Source: Fimbriiglobus sp.
Lineage (GTDB): Bacteria; Planctomycetota; Planctomycetia; Gemmatales; Gemmataceae
DNA: 36,229 nt
Assembly (NCBI GenBank): GCA_025362195.1
Contig: JANYHV010000054.1
Location: 1-36,229, forward strand
Reading direction: 5' to 3'
In this document: positions 33,785 to 36,229 of the stretch, piece after piece
How positions within the stretch are numbered: the stretch's first letter is position 1
Layout of the letters: the number at the start of each line of letters is the position of its first letter
Notes under the pieces: generated by a model
What the model was told of the DNA's origin: nothing
Seen by the model: only the letters and a program-made list of their open reading frames with translations
Databases searched by the model: none
Translations under genes and position numbers: made by a program

Positions 33785-35146
33785 ATGGTACGGTTCCGCG
33801 TGATGTTGGCGTCGGCCCTGTTGACGTGCGCCGGCAGCCTGTCGGCCCAGCAGACGACGGCCCCGGTGCCGCCGACCGAGTTGCGCGAGTACGTGAAGCG
33901 GCCTGAATCGGACTACGCCTGGAAGAAGCTGACCACGGTCGAGACGCCGCAAGGGGTCGTCCACACGCTCGAAATCACCTCGCAGAAGTGGCAGGGGATC
34001 GTCTGGCAGCACGGCCTGCAAGTCGTCGTGCCCAAGGGGGCCAAGCCGCAGGCGACGATGGTGCTGTGGAACCAGGGCGGCAAGCCGTCGGCCGGGAGCG
34101 CAGTGCTAGCACTGCAAATCGCCGAGCGGGTGCAAGCCCCGGTCGCCTTCCTGTACGGCGTGCCGAACCAACCCCTCTTCGGCGGCAAGACCGAGGACGG
34201 GCTGATCGCCGAGACGTTCGTCAAGTACCTCGCCACCAAGGATGCCACCTGGCCGCTACTGTTCCCGATGGCCAAGAGCGTCGTCAAGACGATGGACGCG
34301 CTCCAGGCGTTCGCCCAGGGCGAGTGGAAGTTCGAGGTCACGCACTTCGTCGTCACCGGGGCGTCAAAACGTGGCTGGACGAGCTGGCTGACCGCCGCGA
34401 CCGGCGACCCGCGCGTCAAGGCCATTGCCCCGCTGGTGATCGACACGCTCAACCTACCGGTGCAGATGAGGAACCAGGTCGCCGCGTTCGGCAAGCCGAG
34501 CGAAATGATCGCCGACTACACCCGGGCCGGCCTGGTGCCGATCCCCGACTCGCCCGAGGCCCGCAAGCTCTGGGCGATGGTCGATCCGTGGGCCTACCGC
34601 GACGCCCTGACCCTGCCCAAAATGCTCGTCCACGGCACCAACGACCCGTACTGGCCGCTCGACGCGCTCAACACGTATTGGGGCGATCTCAAGGGCCAAA
34701 AAGGCGTCGCCTACATTCCCAACGCCGGGCACGACCTGCGCGAAACCGACGAAATGGGCGCACGGCAATTGTTCCCCAAGCGGGCCATCGACACCCTCGC
34801 GGCGTTCTGCAAGAGCCAGGTCTTCGACAAGCCGTTGCCGACGCTCACGTGGGAGTACCAACCGGCCGGGGACTACCTCATGGCGAAGCCGGTCGGCACG
34901 GTCAAATCGGTCAGCCGGTGGACGGCGACGAGCGACACCCGGGACTTCCGCAAGGCCCGCTGGACCGAACAGGTCGCCTACGACAAGCAGGACAAGAAGC
35001 GGTACGACGGGACGGTCGAAGTCGGCCTGAAGTTGCCCGCGGCGGCGGACAAGTTCACGGCCGTGTTCGGCGAAGTCGTGTTCGATTTCGACGGCCTGCC
35101 GCTGCACAACTCGACGCAAATTCGCATCCTGGAACCGAAAAAGTAA
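33785..35146 (+). CDS. PqaA-like (PhoPQ-activated pathogenicity-related) secreted hydrolase
   Basis: 453 aa. The N-terminus RFRVMLASALLTCAGSLSAQ is a signal peptide. The body is an alpha/beta-hydrolase of the PhoPQ-activated pathogenicity-related family: VLWNQGGKPSAG, LYGVPNQPLFGG, EDGLIAETFVKYL, and the nucleophile Ser194 in VVTGASKRGWTSWL. The acid is probably Asp288 in VHGTNDPYW and the His is His316 in IPNAGHDLRE. Residues about 340-453 form a C-terminal beta domain. In Salmonella the family is linked to resistance to antimicrobial peptides, but the biochemical activity is not established, and planctomycetes carry many copies (from memory). The ATG at 33785 has GGAG 7 nt upstream. hpnC begins 4 nt after its stop, so the two are probably cotranscribed. 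Confidence 0.92.
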   Translation: MVRFRVMLASALLTCAGSLSAQQTTAPVPPTELREYVKRPESDYAWKKLTTVETPQGVVHTLEITSQKWQGIVWQHGLQVVVPKGAKPQATMVLWNQGGKPSAGSAVLALQIAERVQAPVAFLYGVPNQPLFGGKTEDGLIAETFVKYLATKDATWPLLFPMAKSVVKTMDALQAFAQGEWKFEVTHFVVTGASKRGWTSWLTAATGDPRVKAIAPLVIDTLNLPVQMRNQVAAFGKPSEMIADYTRAGLVPIPDSPEARKLWAMVDPWAYRDALTLPKMLVHGTNDPYWPLDALNTYWGDLKGQKGVAYIPNAGHDLRETDEMGARQLFPKRAIDTLAAFCKSQVFDKPLPTLTWEYQPAGDYLMAKPVGTVKSVSRWTATSDTRDFRKARWTEQVAYDKQDKKRYDGTVEVGLKLPAAADKFTAVFGEVVFDFDGLPLHNSTQIRILEPKK

Positions 35147-35150
35147 CCGG

Positions 35151-36062
35151 ATGCCCTGGGACTTCGCGGACGAACTGCGGCAGTACGGCCCCCACGCCGG
35201 GGACCGGGTGCTCTCCTTGCGCGACGCCCGGGCTTACTGCGCCCGCGTCACGCGGACCCATTACGAGAATTTCTCCGTCGTCTCGTGGCTGCTGCCGGGC
35301 CACCTCGTGCCCCACTTCGAGGCCGTCTACGCCTTCTGCCGGTGGGCGGACGACCTCGCCGACGAGACAGGCGGCGGCACCCGGGCACTCGCGCTGCTCG
35401 ACTGGTGGCGGTTCGAGTTGCTCGACGCCTACGCCGGTCGGCCGTGGCACCCGGTCATGATCGCGCTCCGCGACACCGTGACCGCCTTCGACATCCCGCC
35501 CGAACCGTTCTTCAACCTGTTGACGGCCTTCGTCCAGGACCAGCACGCGAAGTCGTACGCCACCTTGGCCGACCTCGTCGGCTACTGCGCGAACTCGGCC
35601 GACCCGGTGGGCAGGCTCGTGCTCTACCTTTTCGAGAGTTCGACACCCGGGCGGGTCGAACTCTCGGACCGCATCTGCACCGGCTTGCAACTGGCGAACT
35701 TCTGCCAGGACGTGGCCCGCGACGCGGCCATCGGCCGGGTCTACCTGCCCGCCGAAGACCTCGCCCGGTTCGGCGTGCCGGCCGCGGACGTGACGGCCGG
35801 TCGGTTCACGCCACAGTTCCGGGAGATGATGGCCTTCCAAGTCGAACGGGTACGCGGCTTCTTCAACGCCGGGGAACCGCTGCTGGCCACCCTGCCCCGA
35901 CCCGCGCGGCGGAACGTCGCCCTGTTCCTCGGCGGCGGGCGGGCGATCCTGTGCGGGATCGAGCGGCAAGGGTTCGACGTGCTGACCCGCCGCCCGCGGG
36001 TGTCGAAGCTCACGAAATCGAAGTTACTGGTGCGGGCACTGGCGGGGTCGGTGTTCGGCTAA
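35151..36062 (+). CDS. hpnC: HpnC-like squalene/phytoene synthase family protein
   Basis: 303 aa. Head-to-head isoprenyl transferase family; HpnC acts with HpnD and HpnE to make squalene from farnesyl diphosphate in many bacteria, including planctomycetes that make hopanoids or sterols. THYENFSVVSWLLP at 36-49 is characteristic of HpnC rather than phytoene synthase CrtB. The two Asp-rich Mg2+ motifs are DDLAD (67-71) and QDVARD (Asp187, Asp191) within LANFCQDVARDAAIGRVYLP. YCANSADPVGRLVL is conserved in the family. The length fits (about 290-300). It starts 4 nt after the PqaA-like gene and is followed within 40 nt by a palindromic element. hpnD and hpnE are not in the window. Confidence in HpnC over HpnD is moderate to good. 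Confidence 0.9.
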   Translation: MPWDFADELRQYGPHAGDRVLSLRDARAYCARVTRTHYENFSVVSWLLPGHLVPHFEAVYAFCRWADDLADETGGGTRALALLDWWRFELLDAYAGRPWHPVMIALRDTVTAFDIPPEPFFNLLTAFVQDQHAKSYATLADLVGYCANSADPVGRLVLYLFESSTPGRVELSDRICTGLQLANFCQDVARDAAIGRVYLPAEDLARFGVPAADVTAGRFTPQFREMMAFQVERVRGFFNAGEPLLATLPRPARRNVALFLGGGRAILCGIERQGFDVLTRRPRVSKLTKSKLLVRALAGSVFG

Positions 36063-36097
36063 AGCAGTGTCCGAATGACCGGAGCGCGATGATTTTC

Positions 36098-36229
36098 GAC
36101 TCCGCCGCAGGCGACTCTTGTTAGCCCGACGCGCTAGCGAGGGTCGAGCGGTCGAGGGCAAGGTTGGCCGGTGTTGACCGAACGGCCGACGACCCCGACT
36201 TTGTCAACGACCCATCGACCCTCGCTAGC
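36098..36229. repeat. Dispersed palindromic element, copy 3 (cut by window end)
   Basis: The left arm 36098-36147 matches the 50-bp arm of copy 2 with one difference at the outer end. The spacer is 67 bp (36148-36214), the same length as in copy 2, and the right arm begins at 36215; 15 bp of it are visible and agree with copy 2. It begins about 35 nt after the hpnC stop codon. The gene on its far side is outside the window. Confidence 0.92.

Noticed and set aside
33785..35146. PqaA-like protein as evidence of pathogenicity
   Set aside because: The family name comes from Salmonella; the family is common in environmental planctomycetes and nothing else here suggests virulence.

Overview
The window reads as a chromosomal segment of a high-GC planctomycete, most likely a member of the Gemmataceae (inference; no rRNA is present to prove it). 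Supporting signs are strong G/C at third codon positions, an HpnC-type squalene-pathway synthase, large multi-module glycosyltransferases, several signal-peptide proteins without a familiar name, and a gene order in which polA, coaE and rho lie together. I see no phage genes, transposase, CRISPR array, tRNA or rRNA. Most genes are housekeeping.

Layout. 1-480 is the 3' end of an SMI1/KNR4-like gene. 555-703 holds the first copy of a dispersed palindromic element. 706-4463 (minus) carries guaB, a secreted proline-rich protein and hemW. 4594-6075 (plus) is a secreted protein of unknown function. 6197-11939 (plus) is polA-coaE-rho-ribH, tightly packed. 11914-17198 (minus) holds two large glycosyltransferases with a 4-nt overlap, the larger carrying three glycosyltransferase-like modules. 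17597-20671 (plus) has a DHH phosphoesterase, a DksA/TraR-type zinc-finger protein followed by a textbook intrinsic terminator, and an HtrA-like protease. 20678-26603 (minus) has a 92-aa protein, a DinG-like helicase, a BON-domain protein, and holB-tmk-lipA as an operon transcribed from lipA. 26721-28454 (plus) is a GT-C-type membrane protein. 28513-28679 is the second palindromic element. 28726-32803 (minus) has a HEAT/beta-propeller secreted protein, a multi-pass membrane protein and coaD. 32927-36062 (plus) has an M50 protease, a PqaA-like hydrolase and hpnC. The third palindromic element starts at about 36098 and runs off the end.

Functional themes. CoA synthesis is represented twice (coaD, coaE). 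DNA replication and repair are represented by polA, holB, tmk and the DinG-like helicase, and cofactor synthesis by ribH, lipA and hemW. Envelope and surface functions are represented by the glycosyltransferases, GT-C proteins, BON protein, HtrA and M50 proteases, and isoprenoid lipid synthesis by hpnC.

The most notable non-gene structure is the repeat family: about 167 bp, built of two inverted 50-bp arms (perfect in the middle copy) around a 67-68-bp spacer. All three copies sit immediately downstream of gene 3' ends, two of them between convergent genes. Each arm contains a small REP-like hairpin with an internal bulge preceded by GTTAG, so the element resembles a pair of inverted REP units (BIME-like) or a MITE.
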